From contig NC_052514.1 in assembly GCF_014356525.2 (NCBI RefSeq), positions 3,240,046-3,304,045 of the forward strand: 64,000 bases of DNA, given 5' to 3'. Origin of the DNA: Nilaparvata lugens (lineage: Eukaryota > Arthropoda > Insecta > Hemiptera > Delphacidae). Positions within the stretch are counted from its first letter, which is position 1; each line of letters opens with the position of its first letter. The notes beneath the pieces were generated by a model. That model was not told the DNA's origin and did no database searches. It saw nothing but the letters and a program-made list of their open reading frames with translations. Made by a program: the position numbers and the translations under genes. Shown here one piece after another: positions 45,831-57,109 of the stretch.

Positions 45831-46820
45831 GCCTGCACTCTACAACATAATGATAATCCATCCTCAATCAATAATTTTTTTTTAAAACCCGTTCGTATTC
45901 TTTTCAAAAATGAAGTGTTTCTAAATAAAAAATCTGATATGTTATTGCTTTTGAAGCTTGTGTCCTATACTCACGCATATTATTTATTTATAGAATAAAG
46001 TCAAAATGAAATACAATATAAAAAGAATATCAATCAATGACCAATTTGATTCATCTCAAAAATAATAAATCTGTGATTTTGTAAAATCTACTCCTATTCT
46101 TGAGTTATAAGCATTTGAATATGAGTGATTTCTCTGATCTGCGAGTATAGGAAAGATTTTATGTTTCAGTGAATAAGTAACTCACTCTGTATTGTAGCGA
46201 AACGCCCCATATATAGCACAACACTTGTTAGGTCAACCTCTATCCATAGTTCGAAAATTAACCAAAGCTGGGAGATTTGTATTTCAAATGAAATCCATGA
46301 ATTTTGGAAGAAAGATTTCATGTTTCAGTGAATAATATAATAGGTAGGTACTGTTGAAAACGTACTCTTAAAAATTCTCCCCAATCATTTAAGAATTCTC
46401 CTCCGTCTTCAGTTCAGTACAGTACAGAACATTAGGTACTTATTCCAGAATAATGAGAGTTTTTGAATGCTCAGAATATTATTTATAGAAGGCAATAGAT
46501 TTATAGAAGAGGTTCAGGAAGAAAATGAACAAATTTGCCTCTTTAATGCCTTCTTAACTCTACTGCGATTTGCATGATGGCGACGGAATTTTCTTGACAG
46601 AGTTGGCACATTTTTTAAGCTGTAGGTGATTGGTTACATGAGATCTTCGCTGTCGCAGATATTGCATATCGCAGTTCACTGTGTACAAGCCTTAAGCTGC
46701 AATTAGTCCATGTAGCATTACCTATTAGTACTCTCCATTACCCACTCACAAGCAAAACGTTTATGTGGGCACATAGAGTAGCCTACTGTAAAGATGCCGT
46801 ATACCGATAGAGTAATGATA
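45830..46820. other. Intergenic, no feature recognised
   Basis: Low-complexity AT-rich DNA. The phrase AAGATTTCATGTTTCAGTGAATAA occurs twice in shortened form (46150, 46310). No exon-like stretch. Confidence 0.4.
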
Positions 46821-47405
46821 CCTAATTAGTGAGTTCAACGTTATAATGGCAGTGGTTGATTAGCAATGGTATTGCTAACCTTGTCTATCATTCAACAACA
46901 AAGCGGATATTGTTATCTCTTTCTCGCTTTACTCTGTTGCCAGATTGTCTTTTAACAATGTAGAATTAATAATTAACAAGATATTTTATCTTAATTATGA
47001 AAATTCATTATGAAATTATTGAAAAATACAATTTCTTGCTTGATAAAATATAATTGATTATTTTAAACGAGAATGAACAGTTAATATTACATCAATAAAC
47101 CTGTATCAGATACCCTCCATAGAAGTCATTGACAAGACAGAGGATCGGCAACGTTGCTCTCTTATCTTTCTCCACTGCCATTATAACGTGGACCCAGGGG
47201 TGCCCATCCCCCCAATGGTCCATAAAATTCCCCCTCCCCCATATTTTCAAAATTTGGTATCCATTTAGGTACTTAAAAACTATATATTGAAAAATCCCCC
47301 CATCTCCCTAGTTTTTTCCAAAAATCCTCCCCAAAATTCAGCCTCATGTCGCAACTTGCGACATCAAAACATGGTGTGGGCACCCCTGCGTGGACCTCAC
47401 TATAG
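46820..47405. mobile_element. Same repeat family as 50607, hosting a hAT MITE
   Basis: AACGTTATAATGGCAG to CTGCCATTATAACGTGGACC. The right end is split by the 194-bp hAT MITE. Confidence 0.8.
47195..47388. mobile_element. hAT-type MITE, 194 bp, perfect 8-bp TSD
   Basis: TIRs CAGGGGTGCCCA / TGGGCACCCCTG are the canonical hAT terminus. Flanked by CGTGGACC at 47187-47194 and 47389-47396. It is inserted into another repeat (46820-47405). No ORF. Confidence 0.92.
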
Positions 47406-47603
47406 TACCTTATCATTTGTCTCTGGTGTGCATCATCCTCAATGAAAAAAGTAACTTATATTTAAAGACAATGTAAGGAAATATTGATGGTATAAACATT
47501 ACAAAATAAATGGAAGAAAGATGAAAAATTACGTCAAATATAAAACATAGTAAATTAATGTAAATCATCTCACTGAATAGTGAATTTAGCAAGATGATAA
47601 TAG

Positions 47604-47856
47604 CATAGAGAAACAATAGCATAAGTAGATATCCCATGGTATAGGGCGTTTATGTCGCAACTTTCACTGTCGCAACTTTCCATGAAGCTGTCTGACGCTG
47701 GTAGTCTCTCATATATTGTGCCGTTCATACACTCTCACCCCAACAAAGCAGTAAAATCTATAATAATCGACAGTAATCGGCTTGAGTTAACAGTAAAAGT
47801 TGCGACATAAACGCCCTATACCATGGGATATCTACTTACGCTATTGTTTCTCTATG
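47604..47856. mobile_element. CATAG MITE family 1, copy 4
   Basis: 253 bp with the same ends and an internal deletion. Flanks ATAATAG and GTATAATAG, so the duplication is imperfect. Confidence 0.8.
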
Positions 47857-47859
47857 GTA

Positions 47860-49020
47860 TAATAGTGAAATAGAATATAAAGTAAAAACAGAAATAGAAT
47901 ATTAAAGAATGAAGATAAAAAATTCAACTTGAATATTATAAAGATAAATCAAATAAGAGTTAAATTAAAACGTAATTTTGTGTTGAAACTTTGACAAAAC
48001 AATAATGAAATTTTCGATATTTTCTTGCTGCATAAATAATACAATTCACTCGCTTATGTATAATGCAATTTTATTAATTTTTATTCATCTTATCGATTAC
48101 AAAATCTATTTATAAATCTTCAACATTCAATAGTCAACATAACTGGCGCAAAAATACTATTTGATAAAATTTAACAATTTCTATAAGAAATTGATGAGCA
48201 TATTTATAATAACTTGCGTAAGATTGATTGATAAATAATTTGAGTATGGTGAGACTTTGTGATGAATTTTTAAAGAGATGTTTTAGGCAAAAGTTTGTGA
48301 AATTTTGAGAGATGTGCTTGATGAAAATAATAGATTGGAATATGGTGATCGATCTGAATAGATGTAGAATTTTGTAAAATGATTGATTGAAAAGGAAGTG
48401 TAAGAGATAAAGTGAAGGATTGAATGGAGAGAAGGTAAAGAAAATGAATTATAGTAGAAGAGAGAGTTGAAAAATCATTTTCACAAGTAGCCTAGGCTAG
48501 CTAGTATATAGAAAGTGAGAAAATTTGTACATAAGAATTGCTTTATAAATTATAAATTATTATGCTTTATGAATTATTATATGCTTTATAAATTATTAAT
48601 AGTTTCGACAACATCCCAGTGTTTCCATTAATTATGAATAGAGTGAGACAATGATTCGTCGTCAAGCTGTGACTACTCGTGAAATGAAAATTTATACGAA
48701 CACATTACAGAAAGAAGAGATTTTCTTGTGTTGTGTTATTAATCTGACGTATTAGTGTTTGGAATAATTTATTACAAATCGAGATCACATTTAAAGCAAT
48801 GCTCAACTTTAGTTTTACATGATGAAGATTCGACATTTTGTAATGCGTTTTTATGGTAATTTAACATTCAAATATTTATTTTTATATCATATTTATTCGC
48901 TATAAGTTGCCTATATCGCAATCATTCATATTCAACATAAATATTGCAGAGTCTCTTTTGACCTAATACTGGAGAAAATAGGTTTCTTGTGATTAATGGT
49001 AGTGAGAATAAATTTAATAC
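47860..49020. other. Intergenic or 3' UTR DNA, no gene seen
   Basis: AT-rich, apparently single-copy. A purine-rich stretch of GAGAGA-like sequence lies at 48360-48480. Confidence 0.4.
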
Positions 49021-49027
49021 TTTATAA

Positions 49028-49214
49028 GGCTCAACTCACACTTACGCGACTCAGGTCGAGAAGAGACTCGACTCTAGTGGAGAGCATGTGTTTCCAAATG
49101 GTGACGTCGCGGAGACAAGAATCGACTGGTCTGAGTGTCACCATTTGGAAACACATGCTCTCGACTAGAGTCGAGTCTCTTCTCGACCTGAGTCGCGTAA
49201 GTGTGAGTTGAGCC
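49028..49214. mobile_element. Palindromic MITE, ~80-bp arms
   Basis: GGCTCAACTCACACTTACGC...CCAAATGGTGAC and its complement around a GC-rich centre, flanked by TAA. Confidence 0.8.
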
Positions 49215-49244
49215 TAACTGACAGCAATTCTTCATAAAGCCGCG

Positions 49245-49682
49245 TTTACACCAAAGCTATTAACAAAATGTTTATTTCTCCGTCCTTATATAGATTCTAT
49301 TAGATTGAACATAACTTATCATACACATGATGAGCATATGTGTTTGTCAAGTTCCGTTTAATCTAATAGAATCTATAAGGACAGAAGAATAAACATTCTG
49401 ATAATAACTTAATCCTTATAGATTCTATTAGATTGAACATAACTTATCATACACATGATGAACATATGTGTTTGTCAAGTTCCGTTCAATCTAATAGAAC
49501 CTACAAGGACAGAAAAATAAACATTCTGATAAGAACTTAATCCTTATAGATTCTATTAGATTGAACATAACGTATCCTACACATGATGAACATATGTGTT
49601 TGTCAAGTTCCGTTCAATCTAATAGAATCTATAAGGACGGGAAATAAATATTTTGTTAATAACTTTGGTGTAAACGCACCTT
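49245..49682. mobile_element. TIR element with three tandem palindromic cores
   Basis: Outer TIRs GTTTACACCAAAG.TATTAACAAAA / TTTTGTTAATAACTTTGGTGTAAAC. Inside are three copies of a 128-130-bp unit starting at 49283, 49413 and 49541, each itself an inverted repeat (TCCTTATAGATTCTATTAGA ... TCTAATAGAATCTATAAGGA). Confidence 0.85.
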
Positions 49683-49689
49683 TAACTAA

Positions 49690-50600
49690 CATTATAATGT
49701 TGACAGTCTAAAGTAATCTCACTATAGAAAAATATATTAATGTTTTATCCCATCTTTACCAGTCTCACCAACATCAAACCGATAAGAAAAAAGCGCAAGA
49801 TAACCAACTCAACAATTTCATGATTTCTCTATAATAAAAGGCAATTATTATCGTACCGCTTGTGTTTTACCTGTGGATTATCAAGTTTTTCAGCTAGAAA
49901 GCTAAGACTAATTTATTATAAGATTTTGAAATTTTAAATTGGCCTTTCTTTCCATAAAGTCTACTGCTTTCAATAGATTATATCATGTTATCATCTATAA
50001 TATATATATATAACTCAAGTAAAATTCACTTTACACTGTCAGCATTGTTTCAATGGGAATCTTTGATGTTCCTTACTAGGAATTCTGACAATTTAAAGTG
50101 AATACCACTATAGATATATTATTATCTATTCAGGAAGGAACACAGCAGCGTTTTCAAGTATTTTGTGATATTATTACCCTAGTGTATTATATGTAATTTG
50201 TTATGATTTTTTGTAGATCTTATAAATATAAATATATTTTTACAATGGCCGATCTTCAATTATATAGTTCTTAAATTTACATTGTCTTTGTAGAGTTTGT
50301 TAGTTGATGGGAGCACGGTATATAGAAGAAGACGGTAGGTGTCACGCGCATGTTTGTGCTAAATTTCGGGTGTAGCTGACGTCATTCTATATCAAATCAT
50401 CTGTTTTTAACAAATAAGTTTCATAAATTGCCAATAGGTGTTAAAAAAGGGCGGTTGGTGTCGATGACGCAACCTAGCTGGCTGGCCACTGCGCACACAT
50501 TTCATGACCACTACCGTTTTCATCTAAATACCGTGGATGGGAGGATTATTTCATCAATAAATTCATAAAAAAATCAATTGAAAAGTATACAAGAGTTGTA
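49690..50600. other. Intergenic DNA, no gene seen
   Basis: A GC-richer island at 50310-50530 (GGTGTCACGCGCATG, GGCGGTTGGTGTCGATGACG) stands out but has no long frame or known motif. Confidence 0.35.
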
Positions 50601-50606
50601 TCATTT

Positions 50607-50970
50607 TATAGTGATGTCCACGTTATAATGGCAGGGGAGAATGATAGGAAAACAACGCTGCCGTTCCCCAGTCTTGTCAATGCCTTCTATAGATGGTAGC
50701 TGTTACAGGTTTATTAATGTAATATTAACTGTTCATTCTTGTTTAAAATAACCAATTATATTTTATTGAGCAAGAAAGAATAATGAATTTTCATAATTAA
50801 GATGAAATATTTTGTTAATTGATAATTAATTCTGCATTGTTAGAAGTTGATCTGGCAACAGAGCTAAGCGAGAAAGAGATAGCGCTAACCACTTTGTTGA
50901 ATGATAGACAAGGACAGCAATACCATTGCTAATCAAACACTGCCATTATAACGTGGACCTCACTATAGAC
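50607..50970. mobile_element. Interspersed repeat with GTCCACGTTATAATGGCAG end
   Basis: Ends GTCCACGTTATAATGGCAG / CTGCCATTATAACGTGGAC (inverted). The same family is at 46820-47405 (opposite orientation, hosting the hAT MITE) and, diverged, at 24558-24985. The interior has TTATAGATGGTAGC and a polyA/T-rich centre. Confidence 0.8.
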
Positions 50971-51216
50971 GAGTAAAGACGTAATGCTTAAATTATAATA
51001 ACAACAACATTTTTTATACTGATCGGACCTGAGGCAGGTCACTAATATTATTTGTTTTTCAACATACTGATTGCATGTTTGGAATTGTGTAGTTATTTTG
51101 AATTTGAAATATTTGAGACAAACATATTTAAAAAAGACAGAGAATAGTTTAGAGCGAAGTTTCTCAATTCCAAGTCTGTACCTCGAATTCAGGTTGATAT
51201 ATACTTGAATTATTAT

Positions 51217-51550
51217 ATTAGGTCATGTGAGAGGCCCTGAAATTGATAAGTTGCGACCTGAAAACTCTGACTTTTTGTGTAGTTGAGAAGTTGATATTGT
51301 GGTAATTATTCATATTGAATGAAAAAGACTGAGAAATTTTCAAAAACCACTGATTTATTGATAATTAGAATTCGGTTTCGGTTATTAGTAAATCTCTGTT
51401 TATCAGAGATTGACTATGGTGTAATAACCGAATTGTCTTTCTAATTATCAATAAATCAGTGGTTTTTGACAATTTCTCAGTCTTTTTCATTCAAAATCAA
51501 AACTCTGACACCAGACCTGAGCCAGCCAGGTCACACGATATTATTATTTT
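51217..51550 (+). mobile_element. SINE 3' fragment split by Penelope-type fold-back
   Basis: The SINE body (GGTCATGTGAGAGGCCCTGA ... GACCTGAAAACTCTGAC) is interrupted at 51272 and resumes at 51499 with an 11-bp duplication AAAACTCTGAC on both sides, then continues ACCAGACCTGAGCC to an (ATT)n tail. Confidence 0.85.
51272..51498. mobile_element. Penelope-derived fold-back element, 227 bp, 11-bp TSD
   Basis: Starts TTTTTGTGTAGTTGAGAAG and contains two inverted copies of the repeat ATTTATTGATAATTAGAA...CGGTTTCGGTTATTA / AATAACCGAA...TCTTTCTAATTAT around a CTCTG..CAGAG centre. The same terminal repeat borders the GIY-YIG open frame at 38 kb. Flanking AAAACTCTGAC at 51261-51271 and 51499-51509 is a target-site duplication. 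Confidence 0.8.
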
Positions 51551-53563
51551 ACATTGAACTAAAAATATAGAGGTTTATTCAACAATTAAAATAGTTTTAT
51601 AAAACATTTGAAATAATGTAACAAGTTTCGTCTTTTTGAGAGCAGTTCAACTGGATTTGTAGTAGTCTAGACCTAAATAATAGAATTTATCAAAAACTGT
51701 TAGGATTCCTTATGATAATAGATTTAGAGTGAATCTCATAGATTTCCAGTAAATATACAAATTATTTCAAGTTGTATCTACTAACAAACTCTATTTTATT
51801 AAATTACTAATTATCACAATAACGAATTTCAATTCATCTAATTTATAATCGTCTTCATTAAGTGCAGTATACTATCACTATAGTAATTAGATTTTATGAT
51901 TTAATTATCAAAATCGAATGAAGAGTGCTGGTAATTAGTAGGACAGTAAGAGAATATAGAAGTCATTTCAATTTTCATATCATTAGATTCAAATATTGAA
52001 CACATTTTTAACAAGAAGTATTAATTTTGTAATTAGTTGAGAATGATTTTAGGAATATAAATATATTATTTTTATGGATAGTTTAAAGAGTTGAAGATTT
52101 AATATTCGATGAAAGTTGAGAAAGCTGAAGTGTTGCTCAAGCGGAAATGATTTTAATACTAGAAGATTGTTTTTAATTTTAGTACAATAATGATTACTTA
52201 TCTTCAGTCTCTTAAGATTTACATTCTACATCCCTTCCCGTTCATTTCATGCTTCACATAGACATCCAATCTTAACATTATAACTCATTAATAAATCTCA
52301 ATAATCCTAGAATAAACTTAATTTAGTTTTAAAGCTTCGAGTTCGCAGATCCGTTAGTAATTTGATAATATATGATTTTATAATGTAGTTTACATTTTTG
52401 AAAAATTGGTTATTTGAGAGGAAAACCATGAATTTGAATTGTACATGAGGTATTTTCTAATAAGGTTTTGAGACAATGGAACTGAATTGGGTAATAAGAA
52501 TTATGATAAATGTTTATTATATTTATATCGATATTAAGGAGAGAAGTATGATTTTCATTAGAGTGAAAATAATTTTAGGTAAAACGTCAAATTTAGGAAA
52601 GTTTCTTGATTATTTTGAATGAATTGCTTGAGTTAATTTGAGTAATAGTGACTGTTTATTATATTTATACCGATATTAAAGGAGTGTAGTATGAATTTTA
52701 TTAGCGAAAATAATTTAATTGTAAGTAAAAAAAGTCAAATTTAGGGAAGTTTCTTAATTATTTTGGATAAATCCCTTGAGGTACTATTTTAACATTATTT
52801 TCATAATAATTTAACAATGATATTTATTATTATACATGAGGGTGTTGTCATTCTCATTATTCTAACAATGTAGGCTATACATTTTTCATCCCATAGACCA
52901 TTGAACAACATAAACTATTGAAATGTGGTAAGTACGTAGCTTTTTATTATTACAATAAGATTTAATATTAGATGATCGATAATTTTAGTGGGATTCAGTT
53001 CATACTGTCAGAATTGCTTAGAAATAACATCAAATCTTTCTATTTAACCAATTCTGACAGTTTGAAATTAAATGTATAACATAAAATATTAATAAATTTA
53101 ATATTAAAAAATCCCTTTAGTTTCAAAATAATCTGGATAATATAATTGTGATGTTATTTGGGACTTATTTTGATCCAAGATAAAATAATAATAGATGATA
53201 CGCAAATACAGATAGACTACCTCTTTTATTTAAGCTCAAATTTGAAAGCATAATATTGAAATGTAAGTTATGTTTTATATGATTTACTATAATTATTTTA
53301 AAATAATTTATCACACTCAATTCAGACAAAGATCAGGGGAAGTAAAGTTACATAGCAATTATTGGAAGCCAAGTTATAAATACAATCACATATGAAATGC
53401 ACTTAGATTCAAAAATGAATTCTAACAAACACATAAATGCTTTGTTCATTGTTAAAATTTTTTTTTTGAAATGGAAACACAATATGTTGTTGCAGTTTAT
53501 ACTATTATAGTTTTATCTGAAGGAATCTGGAGCTCCAATGCTCGTTGGCATTATACATTATTA

Positions 53564-53716
53564 GGCCCGGTTGCACAAAAGCCGGTTATATTTTAACCGT
53601 GATTATTTTCATAAGAGCCAACCAGAGAAGCCGTCTTATAAAAAAAGATCTTCTCTGATTGGTTCTCGTGAAATTAACCACGTTTAAAATTCAACAGGGT
53701 TCTGTTCAACCGGCAC
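53564..53716. mobile_element. Harbinger-like MITE, 153 bp, TTA TSD
   Basis: Ends GGCCCGGTTGCACAAAAG.../...TGTTCAACCGGCAC, flanked by TTA on both sides. The interior has GAAGCCGTCTT and ACCACGTTTAAAATT. The 3-bp TTA duplication and GC-rich ends fit PIF/Harbinger. Confidence 0.75.
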
Positions 53717-55546
53717 TTAGAGTAGTAAGTTTATCTTCAAACTGTCAGAATTTCTTATAGAGCATTAATATTCCCATTTAAAAAAATCCTAAACGTTTGT
53801 AATAAAACTCAGTATAGGTTAAATTGAAACAGAATAACTCAACTTTCAACAACAGATGCCATAAGCTTTGAAACTTAAGCTTTGAAGCTTTGTTTTTGAA
53901 ACAAAGTCTTTCGCGAATAAAACTAACACTTTAAAAACTACAACAACAATAATTATTGCGTTTCTATCTCATCATTGAACAATTCTACGACTTCTCTGAT
54001 AAGTGTTGAATTTATTTCAATCAGGCCATTTGTGCAATAATATAAGATACATTTATAAAAAATCTCAACTTCATAATAAATGTATGAATTTTGTAAAATA
54101 TTTTCTGAGTGCTAACAATGATTAAAATTTTCAATAATTAGAAAACAATTTTAACTGATCGAGTAGTTATTTACATAATTATTTAATAATAGTAAAATTC
54201 ATATAATTTGGCAACATGTAGGATCTGTTGCCAAGTTATTATTTGAAAACAAATGCATTGATGTATTATAAATATGTACATACAATCAGTGTTTATACAT
54301 TTGGAAGCTATTGTGAATATTTGTTATTTCAAATTAAGTTTTATCTAAAATTTATTTAAAAACTTCATATATTGTAATGTGTATGTGCACTTGTCAGCGT
54401 ATATGTACATAATGTAATTAGTCTCTAATTTATGTGCTAATATTTACATGTAATTACATATATAATTAGTTCAACAATTCGGATTCTAAGATCAACATTA
54501 GTTTAAGGCTAATTGTGTATACTTCATAAGCTTTTTCGATTCAATTTTATTCCCTATTTAATTATTTATCAATGTTTCCAATAAGTACGCTAGGATTGTT
54601 ATAGAAAAAGATTTATCGAATTTGTGTATCTTAACCTGTAAGCTTGAGTGAACTTACATTATAAATTTGAATAGTCTATGAATGATTTTGGATATAAATA
54701 CGGGAAATTTCAACTATCAATTAAAAACATTTTTACAATGGATCGAGAATTTGATGTCAACTAATATTCACTGACATGTGAGTTTTGCCAAGAATTTACA
54801 GGAGTTATCGAAATATGATGTTTTTTTTGTATAATTTCTGCGCTCTATTAAAATTTCACTGGATTTAAATATTCTTTCAATATTATTCTTATCTACAAAG
54901 AACTATTGATGACTATAATGAATTAAATTGAACTAACCCATAACAATTAACAATTATATTATTTTATAAATTTTTCAAAATATGGAGTACAATATTATTG
55001 ATCTTTAGCATATTTATTTTCATGAGTTCAATCTCTCAGTTGTTGGAAAACTTGAAAAATAATATAAGATGTTTTTAATAAATTATTTCAGTTGTATATC
55101 AATTTTGAACTGGTAACTTACTTCAAGATTTCAAGAGTATAATATGATAATTTATGTAAATATGTTCTTAGAGATACAGTTTGAAAAGGGAAAGACATGC
55201 ATACATGGAAAAATGAAGACAAATAAATGATCAGTAGACAGTATACAAAACTAAGGTACTCACAACTGATTTGAATGATGAAAAAATGGAAAATAAAAAT
55301 AAATCAAATAAAACAGAAACTTTATTGATTGATGCAACAAAAGTATATTAAGGTACGTGATCAGTAAATATGTGAAAATGAATTGAATAACAGTAAAACA
55401 AACATGTTATTATAATAAAGCAGCTAACAAATACCTAAAATAAATAAGCAATACTTGGGTGTATATCAGTCAATATAATTTATAAAGTGAGTTATCTGTC
55501 AAAAAATGACATTTTAAAAGCAAATGTAAAACTAATGATAATAATA

Positions 55547-55632
55547 TAGGTCATGTCAGAGGCCCTGAAATTGATCAGTTGCGACCTGAAAACTCTGACA
55601 CCAGACCTGAGTCAGTCAGGTCACATGATAAT
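55547..55632 (+). mobile_element. SINE 3' fragment, same family
   Basis: Contains GGTCATGTCAGAGGCCCTGA through GACCTGAGTCAGTCAGGTCA and a short AT tail. It is 5' truncated. Confidence 0.75.
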
Positions 55633-56841
55633 ACAAGCAAATGTGACTGATATTCTGCTAATAAAATTGATATTGGATGATCTCATACAGCCTGAGTATT
55701 TATGCATATGAATTACCATACACCAAAAGATAATTTATTTCATGAATTGTGTTTTTTACACAATAATTATCAAGTTGGAGTTCTGTGAATTTTCCACTCA
55801 CATAAATCCATCTAGTTACTTATACTAACTCAACAAATCACCAATTAATACAAAGCATATTATGACAAGTCAATGTGTTTTAACGAGTCAAGGAAACAAT
55901 AAAAATGATAAAATACAAGTTTCAAAGTCAAATTTTTCCTGTGTTGATCATAAAGTCTCTTTCAATTACTTTGAAGTTTTGTTGGACAGTCTATATCAGG
56001 CTAGAAGTGTCCTCAAAATATGCTAAACGAACTTATTTCAAACTTTATTTTTCTCATTGAAATTAGCTAAATTCTTTAAAAATATATGTACAATCACCGT
56101 TATTCCACAAGATCATGGAATTCCGTCACCAGATCAACACACTCAAAATAGACTATATATCACACTCACTTATTACATTTTCAGCTATGATGTGATTTCT
56201 CTCAAAATACATAAATATATTATAAGTTTACATAGAGAATAATTGATTCATGATAATATAAACATGATGAAATAGAGTAAGTACATGATAGTTTGTACAA
56301 GTGAATAAAATTCATTTATTCAATTTGTACAAGTAGGCCTAATACAAAAATGATAAAAGGGAAATGGAGAGAAGGTAACAAGTCAAATATTTAAAATAAT
56401 ACATAAGATGAATTATACATAATACATAGAATATTTTATAATTAGACCTCAACCTTTTCAAATCTTTGGCTAGAGATAAAATTGGCAAATATTTTTGATT
56501 AAGACTTAAATTCAACCTCAACTATGAATATCAAACTAAAAAATCTTGAACAATAATTCACTGATGATAAATGTAACCTTTGTTAAAAATACATTAGATT
56601 TCACTTAGATTTGAGCTTAAAATTGTGGAAAAATACAAATTTTTCTTCCTTCAAAGTCGAGTCAATCATTAAGATACTCAATAATAATTATCAACTTATA
56701 AGCTGAGTAATTCTCCAGACAGAAACCTGTTGTGTCATTATATTGGATAATGAATATTGTTTGTGCAGTACCAATAAATACTAGATTATGAGTTGAAGGG
56801 GAAAATATTTTCAAAGTGAAATAGCTTTCCATAACACATAA

Positions 56842-57105
56842 AGGTGCGTACAGATACACGCGCCGCGAACATGAGCAATTCACTTTTAATCAGCTGATTA
56901 TATCTGTATTTTTACAGAAACGGTAAGATACAGATATAAAAAGCTTGACATCAGCTGATTACTTTTAACATCACTTTTAATCAGCTGATTATATCTGTAT
57001 TTTTACAGGAACGGTAAGATACAGATAAAAAAGCTTGACATCAGCTGATTAAAAGTGAATTGCTCATGTTTGCGGCGCGTAAAACTGTAAGCACCTTAAT
57101 ATAGA
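56842..57105. mobile_element. MITE with internally duplicated core
   Basis: Ends AAGGTGCGTACAG / CTGTAAGCACCTT flanked by TAA. The central segment ATCAGCTGATTATATCTGTA...AAAGCTTGACATC occurs twice in tandem (about 95-bp unit). Otherwise like the element at 32838. Confidence 0.75.
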
Positions 57106-57109
57106 AGGC

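Larger units (their letters stand above)
51560..56840. other. Long AT-rich stretch, no gene seen
   Basis: Apart from the MITE at 53564 and the SINE fragment at 55547, I find no repeats or exons. Paired GATATTTATACCGATATTAA-like phrases at 52520 and 52660 suggest a local duplication of about 150 bp. ACTGTCAGAATT and its complement recur at 50040, 53010 and 53745. It could be intergenic DNA or a long 3' UTR of the gene ending at 61172. Confidence 0.4.

Noticed and set aside
45798..45998. Divergent gene starting MAATKPLNSN
   Set aside because: Starts in a YY1-like motif, ends in AT-rich sequence, and no downstream exons or similarity; kept only as promoter context.
49029..49211. 71-codon frame from 48996
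   Set aside because: Palindromic MITE translated; no real gene signal.
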